Shown here piece by piece: positions 11,347 through 23,600 of a stretch of DNA of 64,000 bases; position 1 is the first letter of the stretch; the number at the start of each line of letters is the position of its first letter. Origin of the DNA: Calliopsis andreniformis (lineage: Eukaryota > Arthropoda > Insecta > Hymenoptera > Andrenidae). Under the pieces are notes generated by a model. It saw only the letters and a program-made list of their open reading frames with translations, was not told the origin of the DNA and did not search any database. Where the stretch lies: the NCBI RefSeq assembly GCF_051401765.1, contig NW_027480566.1, forward strand, positions 124,001 through 188,000, in the 5' to 3' direction. The position numbers and the translations under genes were made by a program.

Positions 11347-14248
11347 GATCCTTATTCCTGATCACTGAGGCACTCTAAAACTATTAGGGTGTTTTGCTCT
11401 CTGATGCCCGTGGACCGAGAGAACGTAGAATATCGGAGCGATCGTGTCGCTCCGGAGTTCGAGCGAAAAAGTTCTAAGTCCCCGTTCGTGTCGCTCCGGA
11501 GCCCGACCGAAAAAATTGTAAGTCCCCGTTCGTGTCGCTCCGGAACCGAAAGTCGTCGGTTCGAAACGAGAACGTTAGATCCTTATTCCTGATGGCTGAG
11601 GCACTCTAAAACTATTAGGCTGTTTTGCTCTCTGATGCCCGTGGACCGAGAGAACGTAGAATGTCGGAGCGATCGTGTCGCTCCGGAGTTCGAGCGAGAA
11701 AATTCTAAGTCCCCGGTCGTGTCGCTCCGGAGCCCGAGCGAAAAAATTCTAAGTCCCCGTTCGTGTCGCTCCGGAACCGAATGTCGACGGAACGAAAGGA
11801 CAACGATAGATCCTTATTCCTGGAGCTCGTGGCTCTCTAAAGCCATACACTTGTTGTCCTCTGTCTCTTACCTGTGTCGAGATAATCGAGAATCATGGAG
11901 CGTTCGTGTCGCTCCGGAACCGAAAGTCGTCGGTTCGAAACGAGAACGTTAGATCCTTATTCCTGATCGTTGAGGCACTCTAAAACGATTAGGCTGTTTT
12001 GCTCTCTGATGCCCGTGGACCGAGAGAACGTAGAATATCGGAGCGATCGTGTCGCTCCGGAGATCGAGCGAAAAAGCTCTAAGTCCCCGTTGGTGTCGCT
12101 CCGGAGCCCGAGCGAAAAAATTGTAAGTCCCCGTTCGTGTCGCTCCGGAACCGAAAGTCGTCGGTTCGAAACGAGAACGTTAGATCCTTATTCCTGATGG
12201 CTGAGGCACTCTAAAACTATTAGGCTGTTTTGCTCTCTGATGCCCGTGGACCGAGAGAACGTAGAATATCGGAGCGATCGTGTCGCTCCGGAGTTCGAGC
12301 GAAAAAATTCTAAGTCCCCGTTCGTGTCGCTCCGGAACCGAATGTCGACGGAACGAAGGGACAACGGTAGATCCTTATTCCAGGTGCCCGCGGCTCTCTA
12401 AAACCATACACTTGTTGTCCTCTGTCTCTTACCTGTGTCGAGATAATCGAGAATCATGGAGCGTTCGTGTCGCTCCGGAACCGAAAGTCATCGTTTCGAA
12501 ACGAGAACGTTAGATACTTATTCCTGATCGTTGAGGACTCTCAAACTATTAGGCTGTTTTGCTCTCTGATGCCCGTGGACCGAGAGAACGTAGAATATCG
12601 GAGCGATCGTGTCGCTCCGGAGTTCGAGCTAAAACATTCTAAGTCCCCGTTCGTGTCGCTCCGGAACCGAATGTCGACGGAACGAAGGGACAACGGTAGA
12701 TCCTTATTCCTGGTGCTCGTGGCTCTCTAAAACCATACACTTGTTGTCCTCTGTCTCTTACCTGTGTCGAGATAATCGAGAATCATGGAGCGTTCGTGTC
12801 GCTCCGGAACCGAAAGTCGTCGGTTCGAAACGAGAACGTTAGATCCTTATTCCTGATCGTTGAGGCACTCTAAAACTATTAGGCTGTTTTGCACTCTGAT
12901 GCCAGTGGACCGAGAGAACGTAGAATATCGGAGCGATCGTGTCGCTCCGGAGTTCGAGCTAAAACATTCTAAGTCCCCGTTCGTGTCGCTCCGGAACCGA
13001 ATGTCGACGGAACGAAGGGACAACGGTAGATCCTTATTCCTGGTGCTCGTGGCTCTCTAAAACCATACACTTGTTGTCCTCTGTCTCTTACCTGTGTCGA
13101 GATAATCGAGAATCATGGAGCGTTCGTGTCGCTCCGGAACCGAAAGTCGTCGGTTCGAAACGAGAACGTTAGATCCTTATTCCTGATCGTTGAGGCACTC
13201 TAAAACTATTAGGCTGTTTTGCACTCTGATGCCAGTGGACCGAGAGAACGTAGAATATCGGAGCGATCGTGTCGCTCCGGCGTTCGAGCGAGAAAATTCT
13301 AAGTCCCCGGTCGTGTCGCTCCGGAGCCCGAGCGAAAAAATTCTAAGTCCCCGTTCGTGTCGCTCCGGAACCGAATGTCGACGGAACGAAGGGCAACGGT
13401 AGATCCTTATTCCTGGTGCTCGTGGCTCTCTAAAACCATACACTTGTTGTCCTCTGTCTCTTACCTGTGTCGAGATAATCGAGAATTATGGAGCGTTCGT
13501 GTCGCTCCGGAACCGAAAGTCGTCGGTTCGAAACGAGAACGTTAGATCCTTATTCCTGTTCGTTGAGGCACTCTAAAACTATTAGGCTGTTTTGCTCTCT
13601 GATGCCCGTGGACCGAGAGAACGTAGAATATCGGAGCGATCGTGTCGCTCCGGAGTTCGAGCTAAAACATTCTAAGTCCCCGTTCGTGTCGCTCCGGAAC
13701 CGAATGTCGACGGAACGAAGGGACAACGGTAGATCCTTATTCCTGGTGCTCGTGGCTCTCTAAAACCATACACTTCTTGTCCTCTGTCTCTTACTTGTGT
13801 CGAGATAATCGAGAATCATGGAGCGTTCGTGTCGCTTCGGAACCGAAAGTCGTCGGTTCGAAACGAGAATGTTAGATCCTTATTCCTGATCGCTGAGGCA
13901 CTCTAAAACTATTAGGCTGTTTTGCTCTCTGATGCCCGTGGACCGAGAGAACGTAGAATGTCGGAGCGATCGTGTCGCTCCGGAGTTCGCGCGAGAAAAT
14001 TCTAAGTCCCCGGTCGTGTCGCTCCGGAGCCCGAGCGAAAAAATTCTAAGTCCCCGTTCGTGTCGCTCCGGAACCGAATGTCGACGGAACGAAGGGACAA
14101 CGGTAGATCCTTATTCCTGGTGCTCGTGGCTCTCTAAAACCATACACTTGTTGTCCTCTGTCTGTTACCTGTGTCGAGATAATCGAGAATCATGGAGCGT
14201 TCGTGTCGCTCCGGAACCGAAAGTCGTCGGTTCGAAACGAGAACGTTA
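11347..14248 (+). repeat. 2.9-kb duplicated block, copy 1
   Basis: Unit lengths are 231, 374, 231, 330, 329, 330, 373, 330, 374. The block begins with a fused unit marked by GCCCGACCG in its second 44-mer (near 11,505). The same mark recurs only near 14,781 and 17,310, the starts of the next two copies. The first six units match copy 2 at an offset of 3,276 bp. The last two match it at 2,903 bp, because copy 2 lacks the equivalent of the 373-bp unit. Confidence 0.88.
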
Positions 14249-14622
14249 GATCCTTATTCCTGATCGTTGAGGCATTCTAAGACTATTAGGCTGTTTTGCT
14301 CTCTGATGCCCGTGGACCGAGAGAGCGTAGAATATCGGAGCGATCGTGTCGCTCCGGAGTTCGCGCGAAAAAATTCTAAGTCCCCGTTCGTGTCGCACCG
14401 GAGCCCGAGCGAAAAAATTGTAAGTCACCGGTCGTGTCGCTCCGGAACCGAATGTCGACGGAACGAAGGGACAACGGTAGATCCTTATTCCTGGTGCTCG
14501 TGGCTCTCTAAAACCATACACTTGATGTCCTCTGTCTCTTACCTGTGTCGAGATAATCGAGAATCATGGAGCGTTCGTGTCGCTCCGGAACCGAAAGTCG
14601 TCGGTTCGAAACGAGAACGTTA

Positions 14623-17151
14623 GATCCTTATTCCTGATCGTTGAGGCTCTCTAAAACTATTAGGCTGTTTTGCTCTCTGATGCCCGTGGACCGAGAGAAC
14701 GTAGAATATCGGAGCGATCGTGTCGCTCCGGAGTTCGAGCGAAAAAGTTCTAAGTCCCCGTTCGTGTCGCTCCGGAGCCCGACCGAAAAAATTGTAAGTC
14801 CCCGTTCGTGTCGCTCCGGAACCGAAAGTCGTCGGTTCGAAACGAGAACGTTAGATCCTTATTCCTGATGGCTGAGGCACTCTAAAACTATTAGGCTGTT
14901 TTGCTCTCTGATGCCCGTGGACCGAGAGAACGTAGAATGTCGGAGCGATCGTGTCGCTCCGGAGTTCGAGCGAGAAAATTCTAAGTCCCCGGTCGTGTCG
15001 CTCCGGAGCCCGAGCGAAAAAATTCTAAGTCCCCGTTCGTGTCGCTCCGGAACCGAATGTCGACGGAACGAAGGGACAACGATAGATCCTTATTCCTGGA
15101 GCTCGTGGCTCTCTAAAGCCATACACTTGTTGTCCTCTGTCTCTTACCTGTGTCGAGATAATCGAGAATCATGGAGCGTTCGTGTCGCTCCGGAACCGAA
15201 AGTCGTCGGTTCGAAACGAGAACGTTAGATCCTTATTCCTGATCGTTGAGGCACTCTAAAACTATTAGGCTGTTTTGCTCCCTGATGCCCGTGGACCGAG
15301 AGAACGTAGAATATCGGAGCGATCGTGTCGCTCCGGAGATCGAGCGAAAAAGCTCTAAGTCCCCGTTGGTGTCGCTCCGGAGCCCGAGCGAAAAAATTGT
15401 AAGTCCCCGTTCGTGTCGCTCCGGAACCGAAAGTCGTCGGTTCGAAACGAGAACGTTAGATCCTTATTCCTGATGGCTGAGGCACTCTAAAACTATTAGG
15501 CTGTTTTGCTCTCTGATGCCCGTGGACCGAGAGAACGTAGAATATCGGAGCGATCGTGTCGCTCCGGAGTTCGAGCGAAAAAATTCTAAGTCCCCGTTCG
15601 TGTCGCTCCGGAACCGAATGTCGACGGAACGAAGGGACAACGGTAGATCCTTATTCCAGGTGCCCGCGGCTCTCTAAAACCATACACTTGTTGTCCTCTG
15701 TCTCTTACCTGTGTCGAGATAATCGAGAATCATGGAGCGTTCGTGTCGCTCCGGAACCGAAAGTCATCGTTTCGAAACGAGAACGTTAGATACTTATTCC
15801 TGATCGTTGAGGACTCTCAAACTATTAGGCTGTTTTGCTCTCTGATGCCCGTGGACCGAGAGAACGTAGAATATCGGAGCGATCGTGTCGCTCCGGAGTT
15901 CGAGCTAAAACATTCTAAGTCCCCGTTCGTGTCGCTCCGGAACCGAATGTCGACGGAACGAAGGGACAACGGTAGATCCTTATTCCTGGTGCTCGTGGCT
16001 CTCTAAAACCATACACTTGTTGTCCTCTGTCTCTTACCTGTGTCGAGATAATCGAGAATCATGGAGCGTTCGTGTCGCTCCGGAACCGAAAGTCGTCGGT
16101 TCGAAACGAGAACGTTAGATCCTTATTCCTGATCGTTGAGGCACTCTAAAACTATTAGGCTGTTTTGCACTCTGATGCCAGTGGACCGAGAGAACGTAGA
16201 ATATCGGAGCGATCGTGTCGCTCCGGAGTTCGAGCTAAAACATTCTAAGTCCCCGTTCGTGTCGCTCCGGAACCGAATGTCGACGGAACGAAGGGACAAC
16301 GGTAGATCCTTATTCCTGGTGCTCGTGGCTCTCTAAAACCATACACTTGTTGTCCTCTGTCTCTTACCTGTGTCGAGATAATCGAGAATTATGGAGCGTT
16401 CGTGTCGCTCCGGAACCGAAAGTCGTCGGTTCGAAACGAGAACGTTAGATCCTTATTCCTGTTCGTTGAGGCACTCTAAAACTATTAGGCTGTTTTGCTC
16501 TCTGATGCCCGTGGACCGAGAGAACGTAGAATATCGGAGCGATCGTGTCGCTCCGGAGTTCGAGCTAAAACATTCTAAGTCCCCGTTCGTGTCGCTCCGG
16601 AACCGAATGTCGACGGAACGAAGGGACAACGGTAGATCCTTATTCCTGGTGCTCGTGGCTCTCTAAAACCATACACTTCTTGTCCTCTGTCTCTTACTTG
16701 TGTCGAGATAATCGAGAATCATGGAGCGTTCGTGTCGCTTCGGAACCGAAAGTCGTCGGTTCGAAACGAGAATGTTAGATCCTTATTCCTGATCGCTGAG
16801 GCACTCTAAAACTATTAGGCTGTTTTGCTCTCTGATGCCCGTGGACCGAGAGAACGTAGAATGTCGGAGCGATCGTGTCGCTCCGGAGTTCGAGCGAGAA
16901 AATTCTAAGTCCCCGGTCGTGTCGCTCCGGAGCCCGAGCGAAAAAATTCTAAGTCCCCGTTCGTGTCGCTCCGGAACCGAATGTCGACGGAACGAAGGGA
17001 CAACGGTAGATCCTTATTCCTGGTGCTCGTGGCTCTCTAAAACCATACACTTGTTGTCCTCTGTCTCTTACCTGTGTCGAGATAATCGAGAATCATGGAG
17101 CGTTCGTGTCGCTCCGGAACCGAAAGTCGTCGGTTCGAAACGAGAACGTTA
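14623..17151 (+). repeat. 2.5-kb duplicated block, copy 2
   Basis: Unit lengths are 231, 374, 231, 330, 329, 330, 330, 374. Few base differences from copy 1 are visible, for example CGAAGGG against CGAAAGG in the second unit and TAAAACT against TAAAACG in the third. The sixth unit (16118-16447) is a hybrid of two copy-1 units, described as a finding. The fused unit at 17152 again carries GACCGAAAAAATTG and starts a third copy that diverges from its second unit onward. Confidence 0.88.
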
Positions 17152-17382
17152 GATCCTTATTCCTGATCGTTGAGGCACTCTAAAACTATTAGGCTGTTTT
17201 GCTCTCTGATGCCCGTGGACCGAGAGAACGTAGAATATCGGAGCGATCGTGTCGCTCCGGAGTTCGAGCGAAAAAGTTCTAAGTCCCCGTTCGTGTCGCT
17301 CCGGAGCCCGACCGAAAAAATTGTAAATCCCCGTTCGTGTCGCTCCGGAACCGAAAGTCGTCGGTTCGAAACGAGAACGTTA

Positions 17383-20300
17383 GATCCTTATTCCTGATGG
17401 CTGAGGCACTCTAAAACTATTAGGCTGTTTTGCTCTCTGATGCCCGTGGACCGAGAGAACGTAGAATATCGGAGCGATCGTGTCGCTCCGGAGTTCGAGC
17501 GAAAAAATTCTAAGTCCCCGTTCGTGTCGCTCCGGAACCGAATGTCGACGGAACGAAGGGACAACGGTAGATCCTTATTCCAGGTGCCCGCGGCTCTCTA
17601 AAACCATACACTTGTTGTCCTCTGTCTCTTACCTGTGTCGAGAAAATCGAGAATCATGGAGCGTTCGTGTCGCTCCGGAACCGAAAGTCGTCGGTTCGAA
17701 ACGAGAACGTTAGATCCTTATTCCTGATCGTTGAGGCACTCTAAAACTATTAGGCTGTTTTGCTCTCTGATGCCCGCGGACCGAGAGAACGTAGAATATC
17801 GGAGCGATCGTGTCGCTCCGGAGATCGAGCGAAAAAGTTCTAAGTCCCCGTTCGTGTCGCTCCGGAACCCGAGCGAAAAAATTGTAAGTCCCCGTTCGTG
17901 TCGCTCCGGAACCGAAAGTCGTCGGTTCGAAACGAGAACGTTAGATCCTTATTCCTGATGGCTGAGGCACTCTAAAACTATTAGGCTGTTTTGCTCTCTG
18001 ATGCCCGTGGACCGAGAGAACGTAGAATATCGGAGCGATCGTTTCGCTCCGGAGTTCGAGCGAAAAAATTCTAAGTCCCCGTTCGTGTCGCTCCGGAACC
18101 GAATGTCGACGGAACGAAGGGACAACGGTAGATCCTTATTCCAGGTGCCCGCGGCTCTCTAAAACCATACACTTGTTGTCCTCTGTCTCTTACCTGTGTC
18201 GAGAAAATCGAGAATCATGGAGCGTTCGTGTCGCTCCGGAACCGAAAGTCGTCGGTTCGAAACGAGAACGTTAGATCCTTATTCCTGATCGTTGGGGCAC
18301 TCTAAAACTATTAGGCTGTTTTGCTCTCTGATGCCCGTGGACCGAGAGAACGTAGAATATCGGAGCGATCGTGTCGCTCCGGAGTTCGAGCGAAAAAGTT
18401 CTAAGTCCCCGTTCGTGTCGCTCCGGAGGCCGAGCGAAAAAATTGTAAGTCCCCGTTCGTGTCGCTCCGGAACCGAATGTCGACGGAACGAAGGGACAAC
18501 GGTAGATCCTTATTCCTGGTGCTCGTGGCTCTCTAAAACCATACACTTGTTGTCCTCTGTCTCTTACCTGTGTCGAGATAATCGAGAATTATGGAGCGTT
18601 CGTGTCGCTCCGGAACCGAAAGTCGTCGGTTCGAAACGAGAACGTTAGATCCTTATTCCTGATGGCTGAGGCACTCTAAAACTATTAGGCTGTTTTGCTC
18701 TCTGATGCCCGTGGACAGAGAGAACGTAGAATATCGGAGCGATCGTTTCGCTCCGGAGTTCGAGCGAAAAAATTCTAAGTCCCCGTTCGTGTCGCTCCGG
18801 AACCGAATGTCGACGGAACGAAGGGACAACGGTAGATCCTTATTCCAGGTGCCCGCGGCTCTCTAAAACCATACACTTGTTGTCCTCTGTCTCTTACCTG
18901 TGTCGAGAAAATCGAGAATCATGGAGCGTTCGTGTCGCTCCGGAACCGAAAGTCGTCGGTTCGAAACGAGAACGTTAGATCCTTATTCCTGATCGTTGGG
19001 GCACTCTAAAACTATTAGGCTGTTTTGCTCTCTGATGCCCGTGGACCGAGCGAACGTAGAATATCGGAGCGATCGTGTCGCTCCGGAGTTCGAGCGAAAA
19101 AATTCTAAGTCCCCGTTCGTGTCGCTCCGGAACCGAATGTCGACGGAACGAAGGGACAACGGTAGATCCTTATTCCTGGTGCTCGCGGCTCTCTAAAACC
19201 ATACACTTGTTGTCCTCTGTCTCTTACCTGTGTCGAGAAAATCGAGAATCATGGAGCGTTCGTGTCGCTCCGGAACCGAAAGTCGTCGGTTCGAAACGAG
19301 AACGTTAGATTCTTATTCCTGATCGTTGAGGCACTCTAAAACTATTAGGCTGTTTTGCTCTCTGATGCCCGTGGACCGAGAGAACGTAGAATATCGGAGC
19401 GATCATGTCGCTCCGGAGTTCTTAGCGAAAAAATTCTAAGTCCCCGTTCGTGTCGCTCCGAAGGCCGAGCGAAAAAATTCTAAGTCCCCGTTCGTGTCGC
19501 TCCGGAACCGAGTGTCGACGGAACGAAGGGACAACGGTAGATCCTTATTCCTGGTGCTCGTGGCTCTCTAAAACCATACACTTGTTGTCCTCTGTCTCTT
19601 ACCTGTGTCGAGATAATCGAGAATCATGGAGCGTTCGTGTCGCTCCGGAACCGAAAGTCGTCGGTTCGAAACGAGAACGTTAGATCCTTATTCCTGATCG
19701 TTGAGGCACTCTAAAACTATTAGGCTGTTTTGCTCTCTGATGCCCGTGGACCGAGAGAACGTAGAATATCGGAGCGATCGTGTCGCTCCGGAGTTCCAGC
19801 GAAAAAGTTCTAAGTCCCCGTTCGTGTCGCTCCGGAGCCCGAGCGAAAAAATTGTAAGTCCCCGTTCGTGTCGCTCCGGAACCGAATGTCGTCGGTTCGA
19901 AACGAGAACGTTAGATCCTTATTCCTGATGGCTGAGGCACTCTAAAACTATTAGGCTGTTTTGCTCTCTGATGCCCGTGGACCGAGAGAACGTAGAATAT
20001 CGGAGCGATCGTGTCGCTCCGGAGTTCGAGCGAAAAAATTCTAAGTCCCCGTTCGTGTCGCTCCGGAACCGAATGTCGACGGAACGAAGGGACAACGGTA
20101 GATCCTTATTCCCGGTGCCCGCGGCTCTCTAAAACCATACACTTGTTGTCCTCTGTCTCTTACCTGTGTCGAGAAAATCGAGAATCATGGAGCGTTCGTG
20201 TCGCTCCGGAACCGAAAGTCGTCGGTTCGAAACGAGAACGTTAGATCCTTATTCCTGATGGCTGAGGCACTCTAAAACTATTAGGCTGTTTTGCTCTCTG

Positions 20301-20660
20301 ATGCCCGTGGACCGAGAGAACGTAGAATATCGGAGCGATCGTGTCGCTCCGGAGTTCGAGCGAAAGAGTTCTAAGTCCCCGTTCGTGTCGCTCCGGAGCC
20401 CGAGCGAAAAAATTGTAAGTCCCCGGTCGTGTCGCTCCGGAGCCCGAGCGAAAAAATTCTAAGTCCCCGTTCGTGTCGCTCCGGAACCGAATGTCGACGG
20501 AACGAAGGGCAACGGTAGATCCTTATTCCTGGTGCTCGTGGCTCTCTAAAACCATACACTTGTTGTCCTCTGTCTCTTACCTGTGTCGAGATAATCGAGA
20601 ATTATGGAGCGTTCGTGTCGCTCCGGAACCGAAAGTCGTCGGTTCGAAACGAGAACGTTA
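17383..20660 (+). repeat. Mixed units between two duplicated blocks
   Basis: Unit starts and lengths: 17383 (330), 17713 (231), 17944 (330), 18274 (374), 18648 (330), 18978 (330), 19308 (375), 19683 (231), 19914 (330), 20244 (417). The first 375-bp unit of the window is here. Units 19308-20243 have the same length order and markers as 23422-24357 in the next block. The fused unit at 19683 has an unusual junction, GAATGTCGTCGG, where others read GAAAGTCGTCGG. Confidence 0.87.
20244..20660 (+). repeat. 417-bp unit with three 44-mers
   Basis: It has three 44-mers like the unit at 10555 but with different alleles: GAAAGAGTTC in the first, ATTGTAAG in the second with GGTCGTG after it, ATTCTAAG in the third. 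It also has the one-base deletion GGGCAACG in the half-A tail. The different alleles suggest a gain independent of the one at 10555. Confidence 0.9.
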
Positions 20661-23600
20661 GATCCTTATTCCTGATGGCTGAGGCACTCTAAGACTATTA
20701 GGCTGTTTTGCTCTCTGATGCCCGTGGACCGAGAGAACGTAGAATATCGGAGCGATCGTGTCGCTCCGGAGTTCGAGCGAAAAAATTCTAAGTCCCCGTT
20801 CGTGTCGCTCCGGAACCGAATGTCGACGGAACGAAGGGACAACGGTAGATCCTTATTCCAGGTGCCCGCGGCTCTCTAAAACCATACACTTGTTGTCCTC
20901 TGTCTCTTACCTGTGTCGAGAAAATCGAGAATCGTGGAGCGTTCGTGTCGCTCCGGAACCGAAAGTCGTCGGTTCGAAACGAGAACGTTAGATCCTTATT
21001 CCTGATCGTTGAGGCACTCTAAAACTATTAGGCTGTTTTGCTCTCTGATGCCCGTGGACCGAGAGAACGTAGAATATCGGAGCGATCGTGTCGCTCCGGA
21101 GATCGAGCGAAAAAGTTCTAAGTCCCCGTTCGTGTCGCTCCGGAAGCCGAGCGAAAAAATTGTAAGTCCCCGTTCGTGTCGCTCCGGAACCGAAAGTCGT
21201 CGGTTCGAAACGAGAACGTTAGATCCTTATTCCTGATCGTTGGGGCACTCTAAAACTATTAGGCTGTTTTGCTCTCTGATGCCCGTGGACCGAGAGAACG
21301 TAGAATATCGGAGCGATCGTGTCGCTCCGGAGTTCGAGCGAAAAAATTCTAAGTCCCCGTTCGTGTCGCTCCGGAACCGAATGTCGACGGAACGAAGGGA
21401 CAACGGTAGATCCTTATTCCTGGTGCTCGCGGCTCTCTAAAACCATACACTTGTTGTCCTCTGTCTCTTACCTGTGTCGAGAAAATCGAGAATCATGGAG
21501 CGTTCGTGTCGCTCCGGAACCGAAAGTCGTCGGTTCGAAACGAGAACGTTAGATCCTTATTCCTGATCGTTGAGGCACTCTAAAACTATTAGGCTGTTTT
21601 ACTCTCTGATGCCCGTGGACCGAGAGAACGTAGAATATCGGAGCGATCGTGTCGCTCCGGAGTTCGAGCGAAAGAGTTCTAAGTCCCCGTTCGTGTCGTT
21701 CCGGAGCCCGAGCGAAAAAATTGTAAGTCCCCGTTCGTGTCGCTCCGGAACGGAATCTCGACGGAACGAAGGGACAACGGTAGATCCTTATTCCTGGTGC
21801 TCGTGGCTCTCTAAAACCATACACTTGTTGTCCTCTGTCTCTTACCTGTGTCGAGATAATCGAGAATCATGGAGCGTTCGTGTCGCTCCGGAACCGAAAG
21901 TCGTCGGTTCGAAACGAGAACGTTAGATCCTTATTCCTGATCGTTGAGGCACTCTAAAACTATTAGGCTGTTTTGCTCTCTGATGCCCGTGGACCGAGAG
22001 AACGTAGAATATCGGAGCGATCGTGTCGCTCCGGAGTTCCAGCGAAAAAGTTCTAAGTCCCCGTTCGTGTCGCTCCGGAGCCCGAGCGAAAAAATTGTAA
22101 GTCCCCGTTCGTGTCGCTCCGGAACCGAAAGTCGTCGGTTCGAAACGAGAACGTTAGATCCTTATTCCTGATCGTTGGGGCACTCTAAAACTATTAGGCT
22201 GTTTTGCTCTCTGATGCCCGTGGACCGAGAGAACGTAGAATATCGGAGCGATCGTGTCGCTCCGGAGTTCGAGCGAAAAAATTCTAAGTCCCCGTTCGTG
22301 TCGCTCCGGAACCGAATGTCGACGGAACGAAGGGACAACGGTAGATCCTTATTCCAGGTGCCCGCGGCTCTCTAAAACCATACACTTGTTGTCCTCTGTC
22401 TCTTACCTGTGTCGAGAAAATCGAGAATCATGGAGCGTTCGTGTCGCTCCGGAACCGAAAGTCGTCGGTTCGAAACGAGAACGTTAGATCCTTATTCCTG
22501 ATCGTTGAGGCACTCTAAAACTATTAGGCTGTTTTGCTCTCTGATGCCCGTGGACCGAGAGAACGTAGAATATCGGAGCGATCGTGTCGCTCCGGAGATC
22601 GAGCGAAAAAGTTCTAAGTCCCCGTTCGTGTCGCTCCGGAGCCCGAGCGAAAAAATTGTAAGTCCCCGTTCGTGTCGCTCCGGAACCGAAAGTCGTCGGT
22701 TCGAAACGAGAACGTTAGATCCTTATTCCTGATGGCTGAGGCACTCTAAAACTATTAGGCTGTTTTGCTCTCTGATGCCCGTGGACCGAGAGAACGTAGA
22801 ATATCGGAGCGATCGTGTCGCTCCGGAGTTCGAGCGAAAAAATTCTAAGTCCCCGTTCGTGTCGCTCCGGAACCGAATGTCGACGGAACGAAGGGACAAC
22901 GGTAGATCCTTATTCCAGGTGCCCGCGGCTCTCTAAAACCATACACTTGTTGTCCTCTGTCTCTTACCTGTGTCGAGAAAATCGAGAATCATGGAGCGTT
23001 CGTGTCGCTCCGGAACCGAAAGTCGTCGGTTCGAAACGGGAACGTTAGATCCTTATTCCTGATCGTTGAGGCACTCTAAAACTATTAGGCTGTTTTGCTC
23101 TCTGATGCCCGTGGACCGAGAGAACGTAGAATATCGGAGCGATCGTGTCGCTCCGGAGTTCGAGCGAAAGAGTTCTAAGTCCCCGTTCGTGTCGCTCCGG
23201 AGCCCGAGCGAAAAAATTGTAAGTCCCCGTTCGTGTCGCTCCGGAACGGAATCTCGACGGAACGAAGGGACAACGGTAGATCCTTATTCCTGGTGCTCGT
23301 GGCTCTCTAAAACCATACACTTGTTGTCCTCTGTCTCTTACCTGTGTCGAGATAATCGAGAATCATGGAGCGTTCGTGTCGCTCCGGAACCGAAAGTCGT
23401 CGGTTCGAAACGAGAACGTTAGATTCTTATTCCTGATCGTTGAGGCACTCTAAAACTATTAGGCTGTTTTGCTCTCTGATGCCCGTGGACCGAGAGAACG
23501 TAGAATATCGGAGCGATCATGTCGCTCCGGAGTTCTTAGCGAAAAAATTCTAAGTCCCCGTTCGTGTCGCTCCGAAGGCCGAGCGAAAAAATTCTAAGTC

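Larger units (their letters stand above)
10973..17382 (+). repeat. Transition domain where fused 231-bp units begin
   Basis: Unit starts: 10973, 11347, 11578, 11952, 12183, 12513, 12842, 13172, 13545, 13875, 14249, 14623, 14854, 15228, 15459, 15789, 16118, 16448, 16778, 17152. The first unit opening with GATGGCTGAGG is at 10973, and the first fused unit is at 11347. From here on, that opening usually marks the unit that follows a fused unit. The B2 and B3 half-B sub-types also first appear here. Most of the domain is a large duplication, listed separately. Confidence 0.88.

Noticed and set aside
10973..11400. tRNA-like gene with A box (TGGCTGAGGCA) and B box (GGTTCGAAAC)
   Set aside because: The A-box-like sequence is imperfect and lies after the nearest B box rather than before it. 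The forward A-to-B distance is about 200 bp or more, and no cloverleaf is apparent.
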